This document shows, in pieces, positions 25,801 through 33,300 of a DNA stretch of 64,000 bases. The first letter of the stretch is position 1, and the number at the start of each line of letters is the position of its first letter. The stretch comes from Dama dama (Eukaryota > Chordata > Mammalia > Artiodactyla > Cervidae). The notes beneath the pieces are model-generated. The model saw only the letters and a list, made by a program, of their open reading frames with translations. It was not told the DNA's origin and made no database searches. Where the stretch lies: the NCBI RefSeq assembly GCF_033118175.1, contig NC_083701.1:9195501-9259500 (forward strand). Reading direction: 5' to 3'. The position numbers were made by a program, and so were the translations under genes.

Positions 25801-28582
25801 GACAGCTCATGCAACGTGTCTATCTGAGCTTGGCACATGGTGGGTTCCAAATAAATGATAGAGCAAATATTACTCCCATGACACGTGAACACCTAGCAGC
25901 TTAGCTAAAAATGAAAGAGGAAGGGAGTCCTGGAAGCAGTCAGCTTTTACTGATCACGAGTAGAAGTTGGTCGTGGTATTTGGCTTTTAATAAGAATCAT
26001 CTGAGAGGTGTGGAGACCATAAGTTTTGCATAGACAAAAGCAAACATGAAAAGGATGCTGGCCCAGCAGAGATGTTTACAGAGCAAGAGGTCCACGAGGC
26101 TTCCCTGCCGTGAACACCCGAGGATCGCACGGTAGCACAGAAGCGCACCTTCCAAAAACGGGCCCCGGTCACTGCACCAGCACAGGGGTCAAAGTCAGCA
26201 GTCCTCTCTGCGAGTGACTGAAAAGGGTCTATAGCCCTGCAAGGCTTCTGGTACCTTCAGGACCCCATGGTGGGAATAACGTGGCCAGTTTACATCCCAC
26301 CAGGTTCTTCCTAAAGGCGCAGAATCTGAGAAAGCGTGCACTCAGTTGTGTGAACAGACTTGTTTTATGAGTTACTTGTATTTATTATCCCAGTGCCTTT
26401 GGGCAAATTATTTAATAACAATAATTATTTAATTATATTATTATTCAAATTTGCTAGTATTGAATTTAATAATTTTGGAGCCTCAGTTTCTGTATCTATG
26501 ACGTGAAAGTGAAAGTGTCAATCATTCAGTCGTGTCCGACTCTTTGCAACCCCATAGACTGTAGCCCGCCAAGCTCCTCTGTCCATGGGCTTCTCCAGGC
26601 AAGGATACTGGAGTGGGTGGCCATTCCCTTCTCCAGAGGATCTTTGTGACCCAAGGATAGAATCTGAGTCTCCTGAATTGTAGGCAGATTCTTTACCATC
26701 TGAGCCAATAATTTTGGAGCCTCAGTTTCTGCATCTATAAAACAGGGATTAAAATGCTTCTTACAGGATTATCGTTAGGACCACCAAAAAAAAAAAAAAA
26801 AAATCGTGCCTGTGACTGGCTGTGACCTCAAGCTCATGACTTGACCCCAGGGTCTTTGGCTTCTTCATTCCTCAAACGGGTATACAGTACCAACAGCCAG
26901 AGCCGCTCAGGGCTCCCTGAGCTGACAGCTGCCAGGCTCACTCAGCACGGGACTGAGGCTACATGCTCAGAAGTGCCGGTTCTCTTCTTTGCCAAAATGT
27001 ATGTCTCACCCTAAGAATTAACCTTTCTAAGGAAGATGCTCTCTACCACCACTCGTTTCTTTCATCTTTGTGTCTGACTTGCTGTCCTTCGCCTCCTAAC
27101 CTGGGAGGTCGTTTCAATTTCCAGCCCCTGACAGGTAATTATTTCAGGTTCACATCCAGTTAAGCTCCCTGTAACCTCAGGGTCCAATCTCACATTCCTC
27201 AGTGCGAGCCAGCGTGGGTGGACATCTGTGTCCCCATGGTGAAAGTCACACGGACACGAAGCATTACTGACAGTCACTCTCTGACTTGATTCTTCAGCTA
27301 CAATTCCCTTTTCTTCTTTGGCTAGGACACCCCAAGAGCTCCATCACTGTGATGGAGACAGAGCCCAGCAGAGGGGTGCTGTGCTTCCTAAACCCTGGCG
27401 ATGGGCAGTCTCGAAGCCAGGCTGGCTGCATCCAGACAGGCACTTCATCTTCCACAGGACAAGAGACCCACTGGGCTCTCCATCCTCAGTAGGGCCACAG
27501 AGAATCTCCTGCATCTGTGAAAACATCCGAGCACTGCAGGCTCGAGGGTGTCTCACGATGACATGGGCTAGGGGAAGGCTTTGAAGAGCTGGAGGCTCTA
27601 TCTTAAAGCTCCTAGAGAGATGGGGAACCCTGGAAGCTCAACTAGGAGCTATTAAAGGAGGATAAAAGGAAAGGATTTATTTAATTTTCATCCTCTTTTT
27701 GCTTGAGTATCTAGGGTAGAGAAGAGAGAAGTTTCTTTTTTGTCTTCGTCAATTTTCTTCTCGATTTTGCCTTTTATCTTTCTGCTTTTCTCCTATTTCT
27801 GTGTCGTTCGTCCTTTTTGGTATGTCTTTGCTTCTTCCCCTCCCTCCCTCTCTACCTCTTTCTTCCCTCTCTCTTCTCTTCCTCTCTCTCCTTTCCTGTC
27901 TTCTTCCCTTATTTCCTTTCTCTCTCTTCCTTCCTCCAGAGGCATCAGCCCCAGCCATGCTATATGGACCCTGGTTCTGTGTGCCATGGGGGACGCAGCA
28001 GTGCACATAGCCCCCCAGCACACAGGCCCCCCAGCACACAGGAGGCCTCCCCGGAAGCTGATGGCCCTGCACCTTGGTGGGAAATCCCTGGGCATGGGTT
28101 CTCCCTCACACGGGCACTCTGCCAGCTTTCCTCACGTGTCAGCTCCGTCCTCTCATCCAACAATAGAGGATTCAGGTTCAGAGAGGGTCCCAGTGATGCG
28201 CTATCTGGGCGGAGCTGAGACTCTACCCCAAGTCTGGCGGATCCTGGTCCTAAAGTCTACCCTTGCCTCGTGTCAAGCTAAGCGCAGTGTGCGCTCGGGG
28301 CATGTTGAGATGTCCTCAACAGCTGCACACATGGTTCTCAGCCCCTTGCAAGTCTCAGCCTCGGTTTCCCCTCGTGAACATCCAGGGCCCCACAGCACGC
28401 ACTGGCTGGGGCATCTCAGAGCCGCTGACCGGTTCTCCATTTTCTCCTCAGAGGTGGCCGACGGCCTCTGCTGTGTGCTGACTACCCCCTGCCTCACTCA
28501 GACGGCGGCAGCCCCAGCAATGAGGGCCTCTGACTCACCTGTCACCTTGCGCCAGAAGACCTTTGACTGGAGAAGGGCGATC

Positions 28583-28634
<52 letters not shown>

Positions 28635-29689
28635 TCCATGCATGTATAAGCCCCAAACCAGCACGTGAGCCCAGCACATGAAAACTGTGGCCTGTTACTG
28701 CCAGCCTTGCTACCCCCCTGCTCTGTGCAGGTACAGACCCCGGGAATCCCGATGTCCCTGGGAGACCAACCTGTCTCATCTCCCACGCCCTGTGTGGCGT
28801 GGCCCTAGCAACTCCCCGCTATAGCCTGAGTACCCCCAGTTCTGCACATTCATTCAGCCCTCCTTCAGCATCAGCTGAATATTTTCTAGTTGAATGATAC
28901 CTCCTTGCATTTTTCTAATTGTCAGTATCCTAGAGGGCAACACACAAATCAGTCTTGTGTAAATTTAATCTTGTTGTAAACTCAATCGTGAAGCTTAAAC
29001 CCGCCAGCAAAATCCTAAGACGACTTCATTCTCTAAGGGGGAAAAAAAAAATCTTCCCTTATTTGTTCTGATTGTCAGCTATTGCATTTAAGGGGTATCT
29101 GTAAGTGGGAACTCGTGGGTTACCTTATTAATTAAATAATGATCCAGACATCCCACTGGTAAATTCAAAGAAATTCAGTGATCAGAATTGCCTAGGAAAT
29201 AAAACAGCCGTTCCTTGTAAATTATCATGAAGAAAGATTCATTAAAATGTACAGCTGGAAGTTTTAGCCATCCAAGGAAATAGTGGCTCAGAGAGGTCAA
29301 GTGATTTCTCCAAAATTACACAGCCACAGATTGAAGAAGCAGAATTAGAACAAGTTCGATACATATTAACCAGGCTCTTCATTTGTTTTTCTCCCTTTTC
29401 TTATTCTCCTGTCCTCCATCCCACTCCATCCCTCTGCTTTGCCCCTTTCTCTGTCCACTATCTGCCCACTAGCAGACAGCAAGAGGACCCGGAGGGGGCA
29501 GAGAACCCAGTCGGTGTGGATGAGTCCCTTTTCAGCTACGGCCTTCGGGAAAGCATCGCCTCATACTTGTCCCTGACGGGAGATGACAGCACCTCCTTCG
29601 ACCGGAAGAAGAAAAGCGTGTCTCTGATGTACAGTGGGAGCAAAAGGAAGAGCTCTTTCTTCTCGTCACCACCATACTTTGAAGATTAA
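6409..29689 (+). CDS. SLA: SLA, Src-like adaptor protein (SLAP), complete seven-exon coding span
   Basis: SLAP is a cytoplasmic, membrane-tethered adaptor of lymphoid and myeloid cells. It binds phosphotyrosine proteins such as ZAP70 and the TCR zeta chain and recruits the ubiquitin ligase CBL, lowering receptor level and signalling (family knowledge). Seen here: joining 6409-6469, 16399-16498, 17329-17415, 20771-20874, 24227-24358, 28452-28584 and 29476-29689 gives 831 nt, 276 residues plus stop, the same length as human SLAP. Order: N-terminal MGNSM (Gly2 myristoylation), SH3 about residues 22-82 with SDYPSP, the Trp58-Trp59 pair and Pro73, SH2 about 84-175 with FMIRES (Arg111 binds phosphotyrosine), then a CBL-binding tail ending YFED. 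There is no kinase domain. All introns are GT-AG and phases match. The gene lies antisense inside a TG intron. The assignment is very secure. Confidence 0.97.
9500..9790 (-). mobile_element. MER20-like DNA transposon relic, split by a SINE
   Basis: The two halves (CCCCTGGGTAACCATCAAAA before, and GGGGCCCCACTCTAGACCTG with CATCAGAATCC after) resemble one MER20 element. The strand is uncertain. A CHR-type SINE interrupts it. Confidence 0.6.
9569..9735 (+). mobile_element. CHR/ART2-type tRNA-derived SINE inside MER20
   Basis: The tRNA-like head ACTTTCCTGGTGATCCAGTA, then GGTTCAATCCCTGGTCAGGG, ending in an AATAAATAAATAA tail. The imperfect flanking repeats AAAAACGCAGATTC and AAAAACTCACATTTC look like a decayed target duplication. 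Confidence 0.85.
10566..10776 (+). mobile_element. Bov-tA SINE
   Basis: A full-length head and body: GTTCCCTGGTGGCTCAGATG through ATGGGGTCCCCAGAGTTGG; in SLA intron 1. Confidence 0.9.
11484..11793 (-). mobile_element. Bov-tA SINE with duplicated body
   Basis: An antisense SINE in which the segment AATACTG..CAGGGAAGCCC is present twice in tandem, so it reads as a dimer-like Bov-A2 form. Confidence 0.85.
11929..12072 (+). mobile_element. CHR/ART2-type SINE
   Basis: GCCTGGTGGTCCAGGGGC head, GGTTTGATCCCTGGTCAG box and CCAAATAAAC tail. Confidence 0.82.
15085..15195 (+). mobile_element. L2-like 3' end
   Basis: TATGAGCTCCATGACAGCAG through GGGGCTCAGCAAATAATTGG and GAATGAATGAATAAA follow the L2 3' pattern. 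Confidence 0.7.
15289..15506 (-). mobile_element. BovB/BovA 3' fragment in SLA intron 1
   Basis: The reverse complement of the BovB tail: ATGTCTGACTCTTTGCGACC through CCATCTCATCCTCTGTCG. Confidence 0.88.
16399..16498 (+). CDS. SLA: SLA coding exon 2 (first half of SH3)
   Basis: The acceptor is CTCCCCAG at 16391-16398 and the donor is GTGAGT at 16499. The 100-nt exon completes codon 21 and ends after two bases of codon 54. It encodes LDSDFLAVLSDYPSPDISPP and the RRGEKLRVIS strand, which is the ALYDY-like start and RT loop of an SH3 domain. Confidence 0.96.
16499..17328 (+). other. SLA intron 2
   Basis: An 830-nt intron between the two SH3 exons. It contains A-rich stretches and no young ruminant repeat that I can see. 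Confidence 0.85.
17329..17415 (+). CDS. SLA: SLA coding exon 3 (second half of SH3)
   Basis: The acceptor CCTTCTAG ends at 17328 after a pyrimidine tract, and the donor GTGAGT starts at 17416. The 87-nt exon encodes residues 54-83 and includes GGWWKA and ESYIPGICV. The Trp-Trp pair and Pro73 are standard SH3 ligand-binding positions; Pro73 is the residue classically mutated to disable the SLAP SH3 domain (recalled, not checked). Confidence 0.96.
17467..17675 (+). mobile_element. Bov-tA SINE with 12-nt near-perfect target duplication
   Basis: A full-length SINE in SLA intron 3, flanked by TCTATGAGAATG (17455-17466) and TCTATGAGAGTG (17676-17687). Confidence 0.9.
18140..18355 (-). mobile_element. 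Bov-tA SINE, antisense
   Basis: The reverse complement of the SINE body and head, from GTGCTCAGGCGTGTCCAGC to GAACCACCTGGGAAACCC. Confidence 0.88.
19255..19380 (-). mobile_element. BovA SINE fragment, antisense
   Basis: Contains TTTGTGACCCCATGGGCTGC and GGAGTGGGTTGCCATTTCC; the head is missing. Confidence 0.85.
20771..20874 (+). CDS. SLA: SLA coding exon 4 (SH2 N-terminal half with FMIRES)
   Basis: The acceptor TTGTCCCCAG ends at 20770 and the donor GTGAGC starts at 20875. The 104-nt exon starts the SH2 domain at Trp84 (WLFEGLGRDKAEELL) and contains SFMIRESETKK. Arg111 in FMIRES is the invariant SH2 arginine that contacts phosphotyrosine. Only one intron base separates the final AAG from the donor consensus, so the boundary is unambiguous from the reading frame. 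Confidence 0.96.
21642..21845 (-). mobile_element. Bov-tA SINE, antisense
   Basis: AAGTCGTATCCGACTCTTC through TTACCAACTGATCTATGAGG; in SLA intron 4. Confidence 0.88.
22801..22838 (+). repeat. (GT)19 microsatellite
   Basis: An uninterrupted GT tract in SLA intron 4, abutting the 3' side of an antisense ruminant SINE. Confidence 0.95.
22839..23040 (-). mobile_element. Bov-tA SINE, antisense, joined to (GT)19
   Basis: TTAGTCGTGTCCAACTCTTTG through CACCAGGGAAGCCC follows the GT repeat directly. Confidence 0.88.
23459..23668 (+). mobile_element. Bov-tA SINE
   Basis: CCCAGTGGCTCAGATGGTAA through GGACATGACTAAGCGACTAA. Confidence 0.88.
23762..23970 (+). mobile_element. CHR/ART2-type SINE
   Basis: CGCTGGTGGTCCAGGGGCTA head, GGTTTGATCCCTACTCAGGG box, an internal A-run and a GATAAAATAAATAC tail. 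It ends about 250 nt before SLA exon 5. Confidence 0.85.
24227..24358 (+). CDS. SLA: SLA coding exon 5 (SH2 C-terminal half)
   Basis: The acceptor CTCCCTGCAG ends at 24226 and the donor GTAAGA starts at 24359. The 132-nt exon encodes residues 118-161 plus one base: FYSLSVRH, HYRIFRLPNNWYYIS and LTFQCLEDLVNHYS. These are the central strands and second helix of the SH2 domain. The sequence is essentially that of other mammalian SLAP proteins. Confidence 0.96.
26500..26706 (-). mobile_element. Bov-tA SINE, antisense, between 32-nt direct repeats
   Basis: A SINE from GACGTGAAAGTG to CTTTACCATCTGAGCC. The flanks at 26468-26499 and 26707-26738 match at 31 of 32 positions (both begin AATAATTTTGGAGCCTCAGT). 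Confidence 0.9.
27720..27939 (+). repeat. CT-rich polypyrimidine tract in SLA intron 5
   Basis: A long CCTT/CTCT-rich tract ending in TTCCTCCAG at 27931-27939. It looks like a very strong 3' splice site, but joining exon 5 to it would enter a different frame from exon 6. Confidence 0.8.
28452..28584 (+). CDS. SLA: SLA coding exon 6 (end of SH2 and start of tail); donor inside a GT repeat
   Basis: The acceptor TTTCTCCTCAG ends at 28451. The 133-nt exon encodes residues 162-205 plus two bases (EVADGLCCVLTTPCLTQ to DWRRAI), the last part of the SH2 domain and a Ser/Pro-rich linker. The exon end is fixed by phase: two bases (AG) must join an A at 29476 to make Arg206. That makes the donor CAG/GTGTGT, the first unit of an uninterrupted (GT)24 tract at 28585-28632. 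If unspliced, the frame reads on through Val-Cys repeats to a stop at 28681. Confidence 0.93.
28585..28632 (+). repeat. (GT)24 microsatellite forming the SLA exon 6 donor
   Basis: Twenty-four uninterrupted GT units start exactly at the exon-intron boundary. CAG/GTGTGT matches the donor consensus at all positions except +4. The inner GT units lack the CAG on the exon side and so should be weaker donors. Confidence 0.95.
28585..29475 (+). other. SLA intron 6
   Basis: An 891-nt intron that begins with the (GT)24 repeat, so the donor is part of the microsatellite. The rest is unremarkable apart from a MIR-like stretch near 29275-29345. Confidence 0.85.
29476..29689 (+). CDS. SLA: SLA coding exon 7 (C-terminal tail and stop)
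   Basis: The acceptor CCACTAGCAG ends at 29475 and the TAA stop is at 29687-29689. The exon encodes residues 206-276: QQEDPEGAEN, VDESLFSYGLRESIASYLSL, a basic DRKKKS patch, KRKSSFFSSPP and the final YFED. The tail is the CBL-interacting region of SLAP (family knowledge). It is a single open block that continues into a long 3' UTR. Confidence 0.96.
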
Positions 29690-29937
29690 CTGGAGAACAG
29701 ACACCACGGTGTTTGCCCAAAATAACAGAGGTTATGACTGTCACCTGCCATCCTACACAGAGGCACGTGGTCCCTGGGGAAACTCATGTCTTCCAGAAGC
29801 CAAGAGAAGCCACGTGAAGAACTGAACTCTTGTCTTCTGCATCCATATCATGACAAAGGGGACCCCTCCCTGGTGTCTGATCAGGCACACTGCAAAATGT
29901 TGACTCCTGGCATCTTCATGTGAGGGGGTTGGAAGAG

Positions 29938-29939
<2 letters not shown>

Positions 29940-29969
<30 letters not shown>
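29940..29969 (+). repeat. (GT)15 microsatellite in the SLA 3' UTR
   Basis: A GT run beginning 250 nt after the stop codon. It would be transcribed as a (GU)n tract in mature SLA mRNA. Confidence 0.95.
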
Positions 29970-29975
<6 letters not shown>

Positions 29976-30621
29976 ACGCTATGTCTGTGCAAAAGACAAA
30001 GATGCTCTCTCAGAAGAAAGTGCACCAGTACCCTCTCCAGCACACCACACAGCTGGGCTCCCTCTGAGGCCACTAGAGAAAACTTCTGAATGAGAAAAGC
30101 CTGAGAAGAAAATGAGCCAGAAGCTACAGCCTGGCAGACAATCTGGGTTTGCAAATCGATCCCCTGCACTGAACTTTTGAAACCCATCTGTAAAGAGACC
30201 TCTGGGCTGCAGCTCCTCTCTTTCTAAGGGAGCTCAGTGGCACTAAACGCTAACCTTCCTTGTAAGCCCCCAGTCGGAAGATCCCTTTGGGCTTCTAGCT
30301 CCAAAACTACATGTGTAGAAGTCAGGTGACTTCCCAACTTATGCAGAGACCAGGAGAAATGGGAGAGGACGTGGCTGCCCACGGGGAAAGCACCAGGGCA
30401 GGCCTGGAACTGAGCGAGATTTTGCGACGTCACCAGCCACGGCTCACAGCACAGAAAAGGCTTCTCTGGGATGCTGAGGTTCTTGCCTCTATTCATGCAT
30501 CCGGTATTCATTTGTGATTACCAGAAGAGGCACCGTGTTAAGACCTGGGTAGGTATCAGGTATCAGGCCCAGCAGTATAGACAGGAAGTAAATATTTGTT
30601 ACAGACAAATATTGTGGAAGT

Positions 30622-30752
30622 GCTACGCTGTGCTAAGTCACTTTAGTCGTGTCCGACTCTCTGTGACCCCATGGACTGTTGCCCGCCAGGTTCCTCTGTC
30701 CATGGGATTCTCCAGGCAAGAATACTGGAGTGGGTTGCCATGTCCTCCTGGG
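30622..30752 (-). mobile_element. BovA SINE fragment in the SLA 3' UTR, antisense
   Basis: TAGTCGTGTCCGACTCTCTG through TACTGGAGTGGGTTGCC; the head is missing. Confidence 0.85.
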
Positions 30753-31526
30753 ACTGGGTGACCCGGGAGTTCATGTCTCAGCTGGATCCTTAAGTAATGG
30801 AAGGGTTGGCTGGACTGGATAAGTGAGAATGGTTGGATTTTTTAAAAAAAAAAAAAAAGGAACTTGGTAAGTTCTAAAGAAATCATCCATCCAGTATCTT
30901 CTTCTAAAAAGAGTCTGTCAGCCACATGAATAAAAATGCTAAGCTCCAGAAAAGAGGGGAACCAGAGTGGCTTAATTCTGTCAAACAGAATTTTAAGAGA
31001 TGAGAGAGAAAACACCACAAATTTCTGGAGAAGGAGAAGCAATTCTCTCCGGATCCTGTTAGGAAGGGGTTGCAGTTGCCTCTAGGACCTGTTTCCCCGC
31101 CGTTGCAAAGGGGTTCCAGGAGAGGAGGGGTGTTGCTGATAGGAAAAGTCTGTCTGTTCAGCATACACATTCCAGCCATCTGAGATCACTGCCCCGGTGG
31201 TGTGTGCACATGCGTTTACACGATTTTCTGTATCATCGGATTCCAGCGTGTTTATCCAAGAGGACATTTGTGGTTTCCTCAACACTCCCCACAGGCTGTT
31301 TCTAAAGGGCTGGCCGATGTATGGGAAATGAATGTAACTCTGGGGACACCAACTCCCCCCCTCGCCAACGGCAGATGTGTGTGCTGCGTCTTCTGTACTG
31401 TTTTCCGTTGTGACCAACGACATGGTTGGGACATTTGGGGAGGACTCGGTGTGGGGGGGGCAGGTTTTAAATGGGAAGCATTACATTTTGCTAAATCATG
31501 TATTTATTCCTGATTAAAATAAGCCT

Positions 31527-31532
31527 AATAAA
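31527..31532 (+). terminator. SLA: SLA polyadenylation signal AATAAA
   Basis: A canonical AATAAA hexamer lies in an AT-rich stretch about 1.84 kb after the stop codon. A tRNA-derived SINE begins about 14-20 nt downstream, so cleavage would fall at or just inside the SINE edge. No competing canonical hexamer was noticed in the few hundred bases before it. Confidence 0.75.
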
Positions 31533-31545
31533 TATTTAATTCTCG

Positions 31546-31700
31546 GGGACTCCCCTGGCAGTCCAATGGTTAAGACTTCGCCTTCCAATGTAGTGGGGGG
31601 GATGCGATCCCTGGTCAAGGGGCCAAGGCCCCACAAGCCTCAGGCCATAACATAAAACAGAAACAGTGTTTTAACAAACTCAACAAAGACTTTATAAGTG
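31546..31700 (+). mobile_element. CHR/ART2-type SINE at the SLA 3' end
   Basis: GGGACTCCCCTGGCAGTCCA head and GCGATCCCTGGTCAAGGGGC box, directly downstream of the SLA AATAAA. Confidence 0.85.
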
Positions 31701-32509
31701 GCCTTTGTAAGTGGCCTTACATGAAATTTATATTTCATGTGAATATTTTACATGAAAAAATATTTACTTGGCATGCTGGGGAGAGGTTCCTGGGTGAGGT
31801 GGGTGGGTGGTTAGTTCCGAGGCTCTGTGGGTTAAGAATTTTTAAAGAAACTTGCAACTGGAGCGAGAGGAGACCAGGGAACACAAGAGGAGCCCACACG
31901 GCTGGTGTGTCGCCATCTCCTGGAGATGCAGTCATAAGAAAACAGGGCTTGATGACTTTTGAGGCTGTCTCATCCGACCTGGGGCTGGACATCCAAGATC
32001 CAGGGAGAGAACAACTTCTTAGCGATTGTTAGGAAAGTTTGGTCTCACCTAGACACTCTTGCATATTACTTGTGATAGTTCTGCAATTTGTTCTTCCAAG
32101 AATTCCTTCCACAGATATGTTTTTGGACACCTACTAGATACCAAATGCTGTTCTAGGGGCTGCGACCATTGCAGTGAAACCAGAAGAGGACCTTGCAAGC
32201 AGGGGCAGGCGGTGTCCTTCCCAACCTAACTCCCCAGGGAAGCTCTCCTCTCCTTGCGTCCCCTCCCTTCTGCCTGAAGTTCCTGGCAACCCAGGCCCAG
32301 CCCCTCAGATGACAGCAAGACCGTAGGATGACAGAGAAACACATAGAAGGAACATGGCCCCCAAGAAATCATGAGATATCTGGACTCCCCACCTGGGAAA
32401 ATGTTATGGGAAAGAGAAAAAAGAAACTCACTTGTTATTTAAGCTGCTTTCATGATGGGTCTCCTTGTTAAAGCAGTTGAGCATTTGCTCCAAAGTGCAT
32501 AGAAATAAA

Positions 32510-32709
32510 GGGGCTTCCCAGGTGGCTCCTGCCAATGCAGGAAACTTGAGTTCTATCCCTGGGTCGGGAAGATCCACTAGAATAGGAAATGGCAACCCAC
32601 TCCCGTATTCTTGCCTGGAAAATCCCATAGACAGAGGTACCTGGTAGGTAACAGTCCATGGAGTTGCACAGAGTCAGACATGACTGAACAACTGAGCACA
32701 CACACTCAC
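32510..32709 (+). mobile_element. Bov-tA SINE with internal head deletion and perfect 13-nt duplication
   Basis: The head lacks the usual AGATGGTAAAGAATCTG segment. GCATAGAAATAAA is duplicated at 32497-32509 and 32710-32722. Confidence 0.92.
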
Positions 32710-33108
32710 GCATAGAAATAAACCTGATTTGCAGATAGTGAGATAACTTTATAAAAATCCAGTGGACCCAGCAGACAAAGTATTAGAGATGATAAGAAAG
32801 TTTAGCAAATGCAAAACCAACTTAGTTCCCTACACCCTTGTTTACCAACTGGAGAGTAAAATAGAAAACACGAAACCACTTAGGAAGGGTCTTGCCTCAC
32901 AAGTTTGCAAAACTTTTAGGGAGAAAAGTTCAAAACTCTATGAAAAGATAAGGAGACAAAAATACTATGGGCCTGGTTATAGGGTTAAGCTGATATAAGA
33001 ACTAATATCCTAAAAAAAGATGTTTTGCCAGAATGATTTGGAAAAGTATGTGAAACTACTGTCCAATTGCCATCAGGAATATTTTTAAAAATCAGTGAAC
33101 TTATTCTG

Positions 33109-33300
33109 GCTTCCTGGGTAGAACAGTGGTAAAGAATCTGCCTGCCAGTGCAGGAGACCCGGGTTCAATCCCTGGGATGGGAAGATCCCCTGGAGAAGGA
33201 AATGACAATCCACTCCGGTATTCTTGCCTGGGAAATCCCATGGCAGGCTACAGTCCATGGGGTCGCAAAGAATCAGACGCAACTTAGTGACTGAACAATA
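33109..33300 (+). mobile_element. Bov-tA SINE
   Basis: GGCTTCCTGGGTAGAACAGT through AGTGACTGAACAATAAC. Confidence 0.87.

Larger units (their letters stand above)
24359..28451 (+). other. SLA intron 5
   Basis: A 4.1-kb intron. It holds an antisense SINE at 26500-26706 between long direct repeats, an A-run at 26787 and a 220-nt pyrimidine-rich tract (27720-27939) ending in a decoy CCAG. The last 0.7 kb is open in the frame of exon 6, probably by chance. Confidence 0.85.
29690..31550 (+). other. SLA: SLA 3' UTR
   Basis: About 1.85 kb of non-coding sequence follows the SLA stop and runs to the AATAAA at 31527. It contains a (GT)15 tract at 29940-29969, an antisense BovA SINE fragment near 30622-30752, an A-rich run near 30845 and AU-rich sequence (TATTTATT, TAAATATTTAAT) just before the end. 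The AUUUA-type elements could affect message stability, which is inference. The right end is set from the polyadenylation signal. Confidence 0.75.

Noticed and set aside
27936..27939. A strong-looking 3' splice site in SLA intron 5
   Set aside because: Splicing exon 5 to it would leave the exon 6 frame, and the known 276-residue protein needs the acceptor at 28451.
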